Numbered from the stretch's first letter, positions 16,476 to 24,981 are shown. The stretch is 48,750 nt of DNA from Nitrospirae bacterium JdFR-86 (GCA_002011815.1 MTOV01000015.1:149034-197783), one strand, 5' to 3'. A program made the numbers and translations. The notes: a model not told the origin generated them from the sequence alone.

Positions 16476-18302
16476 TCAGTCTCCAAATGTTACTCTAAGT
16501 ACTTCTTCTATTGAGGTTATCCCTTCTTTAACTTTTGTAAGGCCGCTCCTTCTCAGTGTTTTCATCCCGAGCCTTATTGCAGTCCTCTTTAGTTCATCTG
16601 TTGATGCACCCTCAAGTATTAGTTCTTTCAGTTCGTCTTTTACAGGCATCACCTCATATAGTGCTACTCTGCCTTTGTATCCTGAACCGTTGCAGGCAGG
16701 ACAGCCTTTACCCCTGTAGCATTTAATCGTGTTAGCTTCCTCCTCAGAGAATCCGATTTTTATAAGTGCAGGAACCGGTACGTTTTCCTCTTCCTTGCAC
16801 TGAGTGCATACTCTTCTTGCAAGCCTTTGTGCCAGTATCAGTATAACAGATGATGAGACCAGGAACGGCTCGATACCCATATTCAGGAGCCTGTTTACTG
16901 TGCTTGGAGCGTCGTTTGTATGCAGTGTGCTCAAGACGAGGTGACCCGTGAGTGCTGCCTTTACGGCTATTTCTGCAGTCTCGAAGTCTCTTATCTCACC
17001 GACCATGATAATGTCAGGGTCCTGTCTGAGGAACGATCTCAAAGCTGCTGCAAATGTCAGTCCGATGTCTTCTCTAACCTGAACCTGGTTTATGCCCAGA
17101 AAGTTGTACTCCACAGGGTCTTCGGCTGTCATTATGTTAATACCCGGTTTATTCAGGTAGTTGAGTGCAGAATAAAGTGTGGTGGTCTTACCGCTTCCGG
17201 TAGGTCCTGTAACAAGTATCATTCCGTAGGGTTTATCCAGTGCCTCCATGAAGTCCTGCAATGCTGCTTCTTCAAAACCGAGTTTTGTAAGGTCTACCTG
17301 AAGGCTGGACTTATCAAGAAGCCTTAAGACGGTTTTTTCTCCAAAGAGGGTGGGCAGTGTAGAGACACGGAAATCAATCTCACGTTTTTTACCGAGTTTG
17401 AGTTTTATTCTTCCGTCCTGCGGAAGTCTTCTTTCTGCAATATCCAGACGAGCCATTATCTTTACTCTTGATGTAAGTGCTGCTTTTATTTTTGGAGGCA
17501 GGTTCATTACTGTATACATTACGCCATCCACCCTATATCTTACACGCAGTGAAGTCTCATATGGCTCTATATGGATGTCGCTTGCGCCTGCCTTGATTGC
17601 ATTGACAAATATTCCGTTGACAAGCTTTACAATCGGTGCTTCTACTTCCCTTATTACCTCTGTCTCTTCTTTTTCCTCTACTGTCTCTATACCCTCAAGT
17701 GCACTACCGACTACCTTGTCGAATTCCTCGACGTCTATCATGGGTCCTTCCTCTAGTCCACCGATGCCGCCTTCAGGCTCTTCTATCTCCTCCTCTGTAA
17801 GGGTGTAGTCTTTTGGCTGCAGTATCTGTGCGGCTTCAGCAGGTGCTGCTGCTTTTGCAGCGGTGACTACTTCTCCTTTACCACCGTAGAAAGTAGCTAT
17901 TGCATTGGCAATGCTCGATTCGCTTGAGACTGCAACTTCCACGTTGTAACCGGTCATGAATTTTACATCATCTATGGCAAAGACGTTAGAAGGATCTGTC
18001 ATTGCTATCGTAAGGGTTGCCCCTACTCTGGCCACAGGCATTATCATGTATTTTTTTGCCATCTCCTGTGGAATGAGTTTTACCACCGAGGGGTCTATCT
18101 TGTAATCAGAAAGGTTTATTGCAGGCACACCGAACTGTTTGCTGAGAAAGGCAACGAGTTTTTCCTCGGTGATGTAGCCGAGTTTCACAAGGTTTGTTCC
18201 GAGTCTGCCTCCTTCTTTTTTCTGAAGACTGAGTGCTTGTTTTAGCTGTTCTTCGGTGATAATATTGGCGGCAACCAGCATCTGCCCTAATTTTGTGGCC
18301 AT
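16476..18302 (-). CDS. pilB: Type IV pilus extension ATPase PilB
   Basis: 608 residues. The N-terminal domain (~1-145) has two tandem 'LG..LV..G.IT...L...L..Q' helices, the MshEN pattern known to bind cyclic di-GMP. A Glu-rich linker spans ~165-215. The motor has 'GPTGSGKTTTLYSALNYL', 'IIMVGEIRDFETAEIAV' and 'TGHLVLSTLHTND', plus a zinc tetracysteine (CTQC...CPAC). The ATG at 18302 has no SD, and the only good promoter puts transcription at the start codon. Confidence 0.95.
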   Translation of the reverse strand: MATKLGQMLVAANIITEEQLKQALSLQKKEGGRLGTNLVKLGYITEEKLVAFLSKQFGVPAINLSDYKIDPSVVKLIPQEMAKKYMIMPVARVGATLTIAMTDPSNVFAIDDVKFMTGYNVEVAVSSESSIANAIATFYGGKGEVVTAAKAAAPAEAAQILQPKDYTLTEEEIEEPEGGIGGLEEGPMIDVEEFDKVVGSALEGIETVEEKEETEVIREVEAPIVKLVNGIFVNAIKAGASDIHIEPYETSLRVRYRVDGVMYTVMNLPPKIKAALTSRVKIMARLDIAERRLPQDGRIKLKLGKKREIDFRVSTLPTLFGEKTVLRLLDKSSLQVDLTKLGFEEAALQDFMEALDKPYGMILVTGPTGSGKTTTLYSALNYLNKPGINIMTAEDPVEYNFLGINQVQVREDIGLTFAAALRSFLRQDPDIIMVGEIRDFETAEIAVKAALTGHLVLSTLHTNDAPSTVNRLLNMGIEPFLVSSSVILILAQRLARRVCTQCKEEENVPVPALIKIGFSEEEANTIKCYRGKGCPACNGSGYKGRVALYEVMPVKDELKELILEGASTDELKRTAIRLGMKTLRRSGLTKVKEGITSIEEVLRVTFGD

Positions 18303-18308
18303 GAATTT

Positions 18309-18337
18309 ACAATATAAAAAATCAGGTGTAATGTCAA
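18309..18337 (-). promoter_or_regulatory. pilB operon promoter, leaderless geometry
   Basis: Minus-strand TTGACA (18337-18332), 17 nt, then TATTGT (18314-18309), with the -10 ending 6 nt before the pilB ATG. Transcription would start at about the A of ATG. No Shine-Dalgarno is present. Confidence 0.6.
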
Positions 18338-18407
18338 CTCTGCTACAGGGCTAAAACTATTTGTAAATACTGAAAAAACTCTGTTTGAGTGCTCACAGGT
18401 GTATTGC

Positions 18408-18435
18408 TTTACGCTTTCTCCGATTTTCTGATAAT
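18408..18435 (+). promoter_or_regulatory. Promoter candidate for the M16 peptidase pair
   Basis: TTTACG (18408-18413), 16 nt, then GATAAT (18430-18435), ending 8 nt before the ATG at 18444. No Shine-Dalgarno lies between. It is divergent from the pilB promoter. Confidence 0.4.
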
Positions 18436-18443
18436 ATTTAATC

Positions 18444-19754
18444 ATGTTAAGGTTTACATTGCTGATAATATCAGTGTTTCTTTTATTTCCCTCGTTTCTC
18501 TTTGCTGATGTAAAGGAATACACTCTTAAAAACGGTCTTAAGGTTCTAATGGTAGAGGATCATAAATCCCCTCTTGCGGTGTTTCAGATATGGTATCGTG
18601 TAGGCTCCAGAGATGAAGTGGCAGGCAGAACAGGCATGAGCCATCTGCTTGAACACATGATGTTTAAAGGGACTTCCAAATACGGTTCAAAGGTGCTTTC
18701 AAAAACTGTTCAGAGATACGGGGGTGTAGACAATGCCTTTACTACAAAAGATTACACAACATATTATCAGATTCTACCTTCCGATAAGATAGAGCTTTCC
18801 CTTGATTTTGAATCCGACAGGATGCAGAACCTTCTTCTCGATGAAAAAGAGACGCTCTCTGAAAGAAGCGTTGTAATGGAGGAAAGAAGACTAAGATATG
18901 AAGATGACCCTCAGAATTCGCTTTATGAGGAGGTTTTAGCAGCGGCATTTAAAGTTCATCCCTATCACTGGCCTGTAATAGGCTGGATGTCTGACCTTGC
19001 CAACATACAAAGGGATGACCTCTACAACCATTACCGGACATACTACAGTCCTGACAACGCAGTAATCATTGTCTCAGGCGATATCAACCCTGAAGAGCTT
19101 ATAAAGAAGATAAAGGCTTTCTTTGAAGATATAAAGCCTGTGTCTTCCAGAAGAAGTCTTGTTACGAGCGAGCCGCCTCAAAGAGGCGAAAGGCGGGTGT
19201 ATCTAAAAAAGGAAGCAGAGCTTCCATATATTCTTGTTGCGTATCATACACCGAGTTTTCCAGACGACGACAGTTACGCCCTTGAGGTTTTAGCCATGGT
19301 TCTTTCAGGCGGCAAAAGCGGAAGGTTTTATAAATCCCTTGTCTATGAAAAGAAGCTTGCACTTGGGGTTTTTGCAGAATACAGCGGGCTTCATAAAGAC
19401 CCTTATCTGTTTTTCCTGGGTGCGACTGCAGCACAGGGCAAAGATATAACCGAGGTTGAAAAGGCGCTTTACGCCGAGGTGGAAAATATCAAGAAACAAC
19501 CGCCTTCGGAGTTTGAAATCAAGAAGGCAAAGAACCAGATCGAGGCGTCGTTCATTATGGGGCAGGACTCGATATTCTATCAGGCGGAAGTGCTCGGCTG
19601 GTTCGAGATGCTCGGAGACTGGAGACTCAAGGATAAATACCTTGAAGGCATAAGACAGGTTACACCTGAAGACGTCCAGAAAGTGGCAAAAAAATACTTT
19701 ACCGAGGAAAACAGAACCGTAGGGATATTGATACCTCTTAAGGAGAAAGAATGA
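18444..19754 (+). CDS. M16 family zinc metallopeptidase, catalytic member
   Basis: 436 residues with a signal peptide (MLRFTLLIISVFLLFPSFLFA), so it probably acts in the periplasm. The inverted zinc motif HxxEH is H67-L-L-E70-H71 ('GMSHLLEHMMFKGT'), with the distal Glu at ~E146/147 in 'SVVMEERRLRYEDDP'. This is followed by the second M16 domain (~190-430, 'YYSPDNAVIIVSGDINPEEL'). Members resemble pitrilysin/processing peptidases. It overlaps the next M16 gene by 4 nt (ATGA). The two probably form a heterodimer in which this subunit is catalytic. Confidence 0.92.
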   Translation: MLRFTLLIISVFLLFPSFLFADVKEYTLKNGLKVLMVEDHKSPLAVFQIWYRVGSRDEVAGRTGMSHLLEHMMFKGTSKYGSKVLSKTVQRYGGVDNAFTTKDYTTYYQILPSDKIELSLDFESDRMQNLLLDEKETLSERSVVMEERRLRYEDDPQNSLYEEVLAAAFKVHPYHWPVIGWMSDLANIQRDDLYNHYRTYYSPDNAVIIVSGDINPEELIKKIKAFFEDIKPVSSRRSLVTSEPPQRGERRVYLKKEAELPYILVAYHTPSFPDDDSYALEVLAMVLSGGKSGRFYKSLVYEKKLALGVFAEYSGLHKDPYLFFLGATAAQGKDITEVEKALYAEVENIKKQPPSEFEIKKAKNQIEASFIMGQDSIFYQAEVLGWFEMLGDWRLKDKYLEGIRQVTPEDVQKVAKKYFTEENRTVGILIPLKEKE

Positions 19755-21061
19755 AAAGGGTATTGCTGTTCATACTTGCATTTTTGGTTTTTTGTTCTTC
19801 TGTCTCTGCGCTTGAAATAAACAGAGAGGTTCTTCCAAACGGTCTTGTTGTTCTTCATGTGGAAAGGCACAACCTGCCTCTTGTTATGGTTACACTGCTT
19901 GTAAAGGCAGGCTCGCTGGATGAGCCGAAAGAAGGACTTGCCTATCTTACTGCTTCCCTTCTTACAGAGGGCACTAAAAACCGGAGTTCAACCATGATAA
20001 GCGAGGAGATAGAGTTCATCGGTGCAAATCTCGGTGCATCGGCAAGAAGGGACTACACCACCCTGTCACTTTCCGTGCTTAAAAAAAATTTAGGGAAGGG
20101 ATTTGAAATTTTCTCTGATGTGCTTCTTAATCCGACATTCCTGGAAGAAGAGATTGAAAGAAAGAAGGAGCTGACAAAAAGCTCACTCAGGCAGGATGAG
20201 GAAAGCCCTTTGTTTCTTGCGCAGAGGGCGTTCAGAAAAGAGGTCTATGGGGAGCATCCTTACGGCAGGATTCTAAGAGGCTCTGCAGAAGCCATTAATG
20301 CGATTAAAAGGGACGACATCGTAGAGTTTTATTCTGATTATTTTCTTCCGAACAACTCAATCCTCTCTGTAGTCGGAGACATTACCCCTCAAGAGCTTGA
20401 TGCCCTCATAAAGGAGTATCTCGGAGGATGGCAGAAAAAACCTGTTCCTTCCCGCCGGTCTTTGCCTGTGAGGCGTGTTTCAAAAAAGGTTGTAAAGATT
20501 GACAGAGAGCTTACACAAGCCAGCATAGTCTTAGGCCATTTAGGTATCCGCAGGGACAATCCTGATTACTATGCCCTTAGTGTAATGAACTACATACTCG
20601 GTGGAGGCGGGTTTTCATCAAGACTTATGGCTTCCATAAGAGACCGTATGGGGCTTGCATACGATGTGCACAGTTTTTTCTCCTCTAATAAAGAGCCAGG
20701 AGTCTTTCAGGTCATGGTGCAGACAAAGAACGAATCTGCAAACACTGTTATAAAGGAGATAATCAGGCAGATAAAGAAGATAAGACAAGAGGGGGTCACA
20801 GACAAGGAGCTTGAGGATGCAAAGGCATATCTTACAGGGAGTTTTCCGAGAAGGCTTGATACCATGAGAAGGATTGCGGACTTCCTTGCTGTGGTTGAGT
20901 TTTACGGACTGGGGCTTGACTATATAGACAAATACCCTGAGTACATAAATGCAGTCACCAGGGAAGATGTGCTAAGGGTTGCCAGAGAATATCTTGACCC
21001 TGAAAATTATGTTCTGGTGGTCGTGGCGAAGCAGTCGGAGGCAAAGGTAGAGGCGCAATGA
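19751..21061 (+). CDS. M16 family peptidase-like protein, non-catalytic partner
   Basis: 436 residues with a signal peptide (MKRVLLFILAFLVFCSSVSA). It has the M16 double-domain fold, but where HxxEH should lie it reads 'EGLAYLTASLLTEGTKNRSS', so the zinc ligands are lost. The C-terminal half keeps the R/Y pattern ('SIRDRMGLAYDVHSFFSSNKEPG') that completes the active site in paired M16 enzymes such as mitochondrial processing peptidase. It has a good SD (AGGAGAAAG) and is translationally coupled to the catalytic member. Substrate not known. Confidence 0.9.
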   Translation: MKRVLLFILAFLVFCSSVSALEINREVLPNGLVVLHVERHNLPLVMVTLLVKAGSLDEPKEGLAYLTASLLTEGTKNRSSTMISEEIEFIGANLGASARRDYTTLSLSVLKKNLGKGFEIFSDVLLNPTFLEEEIERKKELTKSSLRQDEESPLFLAQRAFRKEVYGEHPYGRILRGSAEAINAIKRDDIVEFYSDYFLPNNSILSVVGDITPQELDALIKEYLGGWQKKPVPSRRSLPVRRVSKKVVKIDRELTQASIVLGHLGIRRDNPDYYALSVMNYILGGGGFSSRLMASIRDRMGLAYDVHSFFSSNKEPGVFQVMVQTKNESANTVIKEIIRQIKKIRQEGVTDKELEDAKAYLTGSFPRRLDTMRRIADFLAVVEFYGLGLDYIDKYPEYINAVTREDVLRVAREYLDPENYVLVVVAKQSEAKVEAQ

Positions 21062-21072
21062 CTGGTTATTAC

Positions 21073-21104
21073 GCAAGGGCATTGTTTGCTTACAACACCC
21101 TTGC
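21073..21104 (+). terminator. Hairpin between the M16 pair and ccsA
   Basis: GCAAGGG (21073-21079) pairs with CCCTTGC (21098-21104). Inside it TTGT pairs with ACAA, closing a TTGCTT loop. It is followed by an AT-rich run (ATAATTTTATT). It may terminate the peptidase transcript or attenuate read-through into ccsA. Confidence 0.5.
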
Positions 21105-21139
21105 ATAATTTTATTAGGAGATAACAAGAGGAAAATCCT

Positions 21140-22012
21140 ATGACTTCGGAAGAGATACTTTTAAGGGATGCCTTTTTGCTCGGAATTGAGCTTAAGGTTT
21201 TCTGGCTTGTTGCACTGCTTTATGGCGTGTGTTTTCTGACAGGTGTGTTTTATGTTCTGAGTGCAAGGCAGTCTCTTGGCAGGGCGCTGACAGCCGGGTT
21301 GTGGCTTACAGTGCTGATTCATACACTGCTTATAGTCTTCAGGACGGTGGAGGGCGGAAGGCCTCCATTTCAGACCCTTTATGAGACCCTGTCGTGGTTT
21401 TCGTGGTCTGCTGTTATTACCTATTTAATAGTGCATAACAAGTGGAAAGAGGTCCATTTTCCGGGTGTCATAGTCTCAGGCATAGCTATGGGAGCATGCC
21501 TTTACAGTCTTCTTACAAGGTCCCCTGAGATAATCCCGATACCGCCTGCACTTCAAAGTCCGTGGTATGAGTGGCATGTGATTGTGGCTTTTCTTGCCTA
21601 TGCAGTGTTTGTAGTGAGTTTTTCCGTAGAGGTTACGCATATTCTGCTTGAGAGGTGGTTCAGGTTTCGTGCGCCTGCCTTTGGTCTTCCTATGGAAGGG
21701 TTTCACAGGTATACGCACAGGCTTGTGCTCTTTGGCTTTCCCCTGCTTGCATTTGCGATATTTTCAGGTGCAGCATGGGCGAATGACGCATGGGGCAGGT
21801 ACTGGTCGTGGGATCCGAAAGAGACATGGTCTCTTATCACATGGACTGTCTATGCAATGTATTTGCACACAAAAGCGATTCCCAGGTGGCAGGGCAAGGT
21901 TGCATCCTTTCTGAACATCTTAGGTTTCATCTGCATGATAATGACGTTTCTTGGTGTAAACTGGCTTGCAAAACTCTTAGGTATTCCGAGTATACACGCA
22001 TATGCTGTATAA
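21140..22012 (+). CDS. ccsA: Cytochrome c biogenesis protein CcsA/ResC (system II)
   Basis: 290 residues, polytopic (about eight hydrophobic segments). The haem-handling WWD signature is 'WGRYWSWDPKETWSLITWTVYAMYLH' near residue 225. Conserved His residues lie in outer segments ('WHVIVAFLAYAVFV' and 'LHTKAI'). With ResB it exports haem and attaches it to CxxCH apocytochromes. The SD (AGAGGAAA) supports the start. It overlaps resB by 11 nt, and a tetraheme cytochrome gene follows. Confidence 0.93.
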   Translation: MTSEEILLRDAFLLGIELKVFWLVALLYGVCFLTGVFYVLSARQSLGRALTAGLWLTVLIHTLLIVFRTVEGGRPPFQTLYETLSWFSWSAVITYLIVHNKWKEVHFPGVIVSGIAMGACLYSLLTRSPEIIPIPPALQSPWYEWHVIVAFLAYAVFVVSFSVEVTHILLERWFRFRAPAFGLPMEGFHRYTHRLVLFGFPLLAFAIFSGAAWANDAWGRYWSWDPKETWSLITWTVYAMYLHTKAIPRWQGKVASFLNILGFICMIMTFLGVNWLAKLLGIPSIHAYAV

Positions 22013-23372
22013 GACGTTTTCATCACTTAAAACATCAGTCTGGATACTTTCCATTATGTGTCTCTTTTATGTTCTGGGGACTATATTCCCGCAGGGACAA
22101 AAATTTGATGCTTATGTAGAGGCAGGGGGCAAGTTCGTATTTTTAGTTAAGGCGTTAAGCCTTCTTGATATATTCACCTCGCCTTTGTTTTTGTTCCTGA
22201 CAGGGCTTCTTACGATAAATCTTCTTGTATGCATCTATGACAGGTTCAGGACGATGAAGAAGAGAAAGAGAGTGCCTGTAGTGCCTTTTTTCCGCTCTTC
22301 AGGACTTATAGATATAGGCAGGCAGGAAGACACAGAGGCTGTGATTGACAGGTTAAAGTCCATGAGGTTTAAGTTCGTAGGCAGCCAAGATGGGGTGTAT
22401 GTTTTCACTAAAGGTTTGCCTTACTGGTGGCTTTCATGGATATATCATCTTGGTATGGTAGTGGCTATCGCAGGTTTTATACTTACTGCGCTTACAGCAT
22501 TTGAAGGAGAGGTAACGCTTTATAAGGACACTCCTCAGAAAATATCTCTTTTCAGCCCTGATACAAGACTGAACCGGTATCTTAAAAAACTCGGTGTGGA
22601 AGTGCCGGAGGAGAAAAAGGAAAAGGAATACGAACTTCTGCTTAAGGATTTCGAGACCGAATATTATCAGACCCTGAAGTTTGATTATCCGAAGGACAAG
22701 CTTTCAAGACTGGCTATTGGTCTTGGCTGGCGTTCTTCAGAATTTCTGAAAAGCCAAAAGAGTGGTTTTTCTCCGAAGATGTGGAAGACGACGTTCGAGT
22801 TAACGCTCCCTCAGGGTGAAAAACTGGATGCGGCTTTATGGGTGAATCGTCCGTTCAGGCACGGCGGGTTGACTCTTTATCAGATGGGATTTGAGCAGAA
22901 GATAAAACTCAGGGTGTCTGGAAAGACGATTGATGTAGAGTCTATGGAGCCTTTTGAGATTGACGGAGTGAAAGGGAAGTTCGTGACATCAATAGTGAAG
23001 ACCGGAAAGGTTTATAAAAAGGACGGCACTGTAGAAGACATAACCCCGTTTTTTGAGCTGTCATATATTCCTGAAGAGGGTGGGAAGGAAAAACTCGGTG
23101 AGGTGCATCTTGGAAAGCCGGTAAAACTGAAGGGCAGGAGGTTTTTATTTAAGGAGTTTGAGGAAGGCTCGGTTCTTAGCTACAGGGTGGATGCTGGTGT
23201 TCCGATTATTGGTGTATCTATACTGCTTGTCTTTGTAGGTCTTTTCATCCGTTCTTTTGGCTACTGGTACAGGGTGCAGATAGGCTCAAAGGACGGGAGA
23301 CTGCTTATGCGTATAAGCACAAGGGGGCTGTCTGCAAACAAAGACCGCATCATTACGGCGCTGAAGCAGTGA
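22002..23372 (+). CDS. resB: Cytochrome c biogenesis protein ResB/Ccs1 (system II)
   Basis: 456 residues. It starts 'MLYKTFSSLKTSVWILSIMCLFYVLGTIFPQG', the usual first membrane helix. A second and third helix lie at ~58-72 and ~145-165, then a large periplasmic domain (~165-400) and a final helix at ~405-425 ('VPIIGVSILLVFVGLFI'). ResB forms the synthase with CcsA and is proposed to keep apocytochrome thiols and haem available for attachment. It overlaps ccsA, so expression is coupled. Confidence 0.9.
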   Translation: MLYKTFSSLKTSVWILSIMCLFYVLGTIFPQGQKFDAYVEAGGKFVFLVKALSLLDIFTSPLFLFLTGLLTINLLVCIYDRFRTMKKRKRVPVVPFFRSSGLIDIGRQEDTEAVIDRLKSMRFKFVGSQDGVYVFTKGLPYWWLSWIYHLGMVVAIAGFILTALTAFEGEVTLYKDTPQKISLFSPDTRLNRYLKKLGVEVPEEKKEKEYELLLKDFETEYYQTLKFDYPKDKLSRLAIGLGWRSSEFLKSQKSGFSPKMWKTTFELTLPQGEKLDAALWVNRPFRHGGLTLYQMGFEQKIKLRVSGKTIDVESMEPFEIDGVKGKFVTSIVKTGKVYKKDGTVEDITPFFELSYIPEEGGKEKLGEVHLGKPVKLKGRRFLFKEFEEGSVLSYRVDAGVPIIGVSILLVFVGLFIRSFGYWYRVQIGSKDGRLLMRISTRGLSANKDRIITALKQ

Positions 23373-23392
23373 TATTACTAAGATTTTTAATG

Positions 23393-23398
23393 TATAAT
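23393..23398 (+). promoter_or_regulatory. -10 box upstream of the tetraheme cytochrome
   Basis: A perfect TATAAT at 23393-23398, 24 nt before the ATG and followed by a GGTGGAG SD. No convincing -35 lies at 16-18 nt (nearest TGATAT), so strength or activator dependence is uncertain. Confidence 0.35.
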
Positions 23399-23421
23399 AT
23401 GTTGAGTTTAAAGGTGGAGTC

Positions 23422-23784
23422 ATGAAGGTATTAGCACTGGCATTTATTATGGTCTTTTTGTTAACCGGTTATGTCTTTTCAGCAGAGGTTGTGCCTGAGA
23501 TAAAAAAGGATTGCAGTATTTGTCATGTATCGAATAAAACCGCAACTGAGATACATTTAAGGAGACCGCTTTCGGATCTGTGTCTTGAATGTCATCCTGA
23601 TAGGGGATCACCTGCTGACCATATAGTGGATGTGACTCCGTCAATGGAGGTAAAGGATTTACCGCTTGATAAAGACGGTAAAATGACGTGTGTTACATGT
23701 CATGACCCGCATGGAATGACCGGACTTGTGAAACTGCTCAGGGACAGTCCGAGCGATATATGCGGGCACTGTCACAGGATGTAA
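23422..23784 (+). CDS. Small periplasmic tetraheme cytochrome c
   Basis: 120 residues with a signal peptide (~1-20). Four CxxCH sites are present: C31-C34-H35, C54-C57-H58, C90-C93-H94 and C114-C117-H118. The first two and last two form 'doubled CXXCH' units separated by a ~30-residue spacer. Extra His residues (H45, H67, H97) could supply some distal ligands. It lies 49 nt downstream of the system II maturation genes, which likely mature it. The electron partner is unknown; a periplasmic carrier is inferred. Confidence 0.9.
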   Translation: MKVLALAFIMVFLLTGYVFSAEVVPEIKKDCSICHVSNKTATEIHLRRPLSDLCLECHPDRGSPADHIVDVTPSMEVKDLPLDKDGKMTCVTCHDPHGMTGLVKLLRDSPSDICGHCHRM

Positions 23785-23815
23785 GGTTTTCTTCTTTTTC
23801 GATTCAATATAAAAA

Positions 23816-23888
23816 GGGCGGTTAGCTCAGCTGGGAGAGCGCCAGAATCGCACTCTGGAGGTCGGGGGTTCGACTCCCCTACCGTCCA
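23816..23888 (+). tRNA. tRNA-Ala (anticodon CGC)
   Basis: A complete cloverleaf. Acceptor GGGCGGT pairs with ACCGTCC and includes the G3:U70 pair that marks alanine identity. D-arm GCTC/GAGC, anticodon stem CCAGA/TCTGG with loop ATCGCAC (CGC at 23849-23851), T-arm GGGGG-TTCGACT-CCCCT, discriminator A at 23888. CCA is not encoded. A T-rich run follows (TTTTTATTTTCC), which may terminate transcription. Confidence 0.95.
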
Positions 23889-24038
23889 TTTTTATTTTCC
23901 TTATTTTTCAATAACTTAGCTGAGATAATTTTACATAATCACTGTCACCAGACTGTCACCAAAACGGCCTTCCTTGCATTAAATTTCCATCACCAACCGT
24001 TTATCAAAGTTGTTATTCAACTGCTTGCTGGATGTCTG
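23889..24038. other. Non-coding, possibly decayed integration flank beside tRNA-Ala
   Basis: No intact gene is visible. A perfect 10-bp direct repeat, ACTGTCACCA, sits at 23941-23950 and 23952-23961 (11-bp period). On the minus strand this reads 'FGDSLVTV' within a short open frame (~23976-23931), a string like the C-terminal tail of some tyrosine integrases. No second copy of the tRNA 3' end is in the window, so an integration scar is only a possibility. Confidence 0.3.
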
Positions 24039-24293
24039 TCATTCCTGTTTAATGCTGTACCCCTCCACGAGGATGACTTTAAGGATATTTACAGGGCTTA
24101 TATCGTATCGTGAGGCTGGTCTCGTCAGGTTTAATCTGGATATTGTTTTCAGCCAGCCTGATATCTTGTTGAAGATATAATTAACAAAAGCCTTCCAGTT
24201 GTAATAGAGATGGAATATTCCGGCTGTCAGAAACAGCAGGCTTGAGATGTGAATAAAATATGAAACGGTGTTTATTCGGGGGCTGGTGTGTTT
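24039..24293 (-). pseudogene. Fragment of a DUF4405/cytochrome b-like membrane protein
   Basis: An 84-codon open stretch starts directly and in frame after the clpS stop codon. It has no ATG, GTG or TTG near its beginning. It encodes 'NTVSYFIHISSLLFLTAGIF' followed by 'HLYYNWKAFVNYIFNKISG'. The hydrophobic helix ending in HLYxNWKAF is the pattern of DUF4405 cytochrome b561-like membrane proteins, whose N-terminal helices are missing here. The residues after ~45 are not recognisable. Read as a truncated remnant; expression by read-through after clpS is not excluded. Confidence 0.45.
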
Positions 24294-24566
24294 TTATTGT
24301 TCCAATCTTACGCCGAGGGCTATTTCCTCGAGTATGTTAGCGACGTGTTCGCACCGTTCTTTCGGTCCTGTATAGCATACAGCTTCTCCGTTTGTGTGTG
24401 CTTCCCATGCAATCTCAGCCGCTTTGTCAGGGGAACATCCGGTAGCCTTTATCAATTGTGTAATCACTTCGTCGAAGGTATGCCAGTCGTCATTAAGAAG
24501 GATAACATTCCACGGCTCTATAATGAATCTTGAGGTTCCTTCCAGAGGGGATGTCTTTGTGCTCAT
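24294..24566 (-). CDS. clpS: ATP-dependent Clp protease adaptor ClpS
   Basis: 90 residues. ClpS delivers N-degron substrates to ClpA(P). The substrate-pocket pattern is present: 'VILLNDDWHTFDEVITQL' (Asn-Asp-Asp), then 'AAEIAWEAHTNGEAVCYTG' with the binding His in 'EAHTNG', and 'CEHVANILEEIALG'. The N-terminal ~18 residues are unstructured, as usual. SD AAGGA precedes the ATG. It lies 5 nt downstream of a small membrane-protein gene. No clpA is in the window. Confidence 0.93.
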   Translation of the reverse strand: MSTKTSPLEGTSRFIIEPWNVILLNDDWHTFDEVITQLIKATGCSPDKAAEIAWEAHTNGEAVCYTGPKERCEHVANILEEIALGVRLEQ

Positions 24567-24571
24567 AGCGT

Positions 24572-24865
24572 TTAATCCTTATCACCTACGAAAAATCCAA
24601 TGACAACCAGAACTAACATAACAACGCCGGAAAATACATAAATAGGCATGCCGAATGTCGTATTGCCGAGCAGGTCTGTGAAATACTTGAAATTGAAGAT
24701 GAATCCCCAGTAAAGAACAAAACAGTAAGAAACCAGAAGTCCTAATTTGTATCTGCCGTATAAAAGGCAGAGCGAATTGACCAGCACAAAAAGAATGACC
24801 TGTCCAAGCGGGACTGAAAGCTCTTTGCTTGAAAGAAACTCAAGTATGCTACTGAGAGTATCCAT
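24572..24865 (-). CDS. Small membrane protein of unknown function
   Basis: 97 residues with three hydrophobic segments (~20-37, ~42-60 and ~72-92), ending in GDKD. No recognised domain. It runs directly into clpS with a 5-nt gap, so the two are likely co-transcribed. The start codon lacks an obvious SD. Confidence 0.6.
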   Translation of the reverse strand: MDTLSSILEFLSSKELSVPLGQVILFVLVNSLCLLYGRYKLGLLVSYCFVLYWGFIFNFKYFTDLLGNTTFGMPIYVFSGVVMLVLVVIGFFVGDKD

Positions 24866-24944
24866 ATTTTGTTTCTAAAAAAAGATTACTTTCTTGTGTT
24901 GTGTATGTCAAGTCCGGTGTGTGCATTGTGGATGGGACAGAAAA

Positions 24945-24974
24945 CTGGCAATATAAATTGAAATTTGCTAAATT
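24945..24974 (+). promoter_or_regulatory. Promoter candidate for the Grx/FTR/formate dehydrogenase operon
   Basis: CTGGCA (24945-24950), 18 nt, then TAAATT (24969-24974), ending 7 nt before the GTG at 24982. No Shine-Dalgarno lies in GTGAATT. A moderate match in leaderless geometry. Confidence 0.35.
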
Positions 24975-24981
24975 GTGAATT

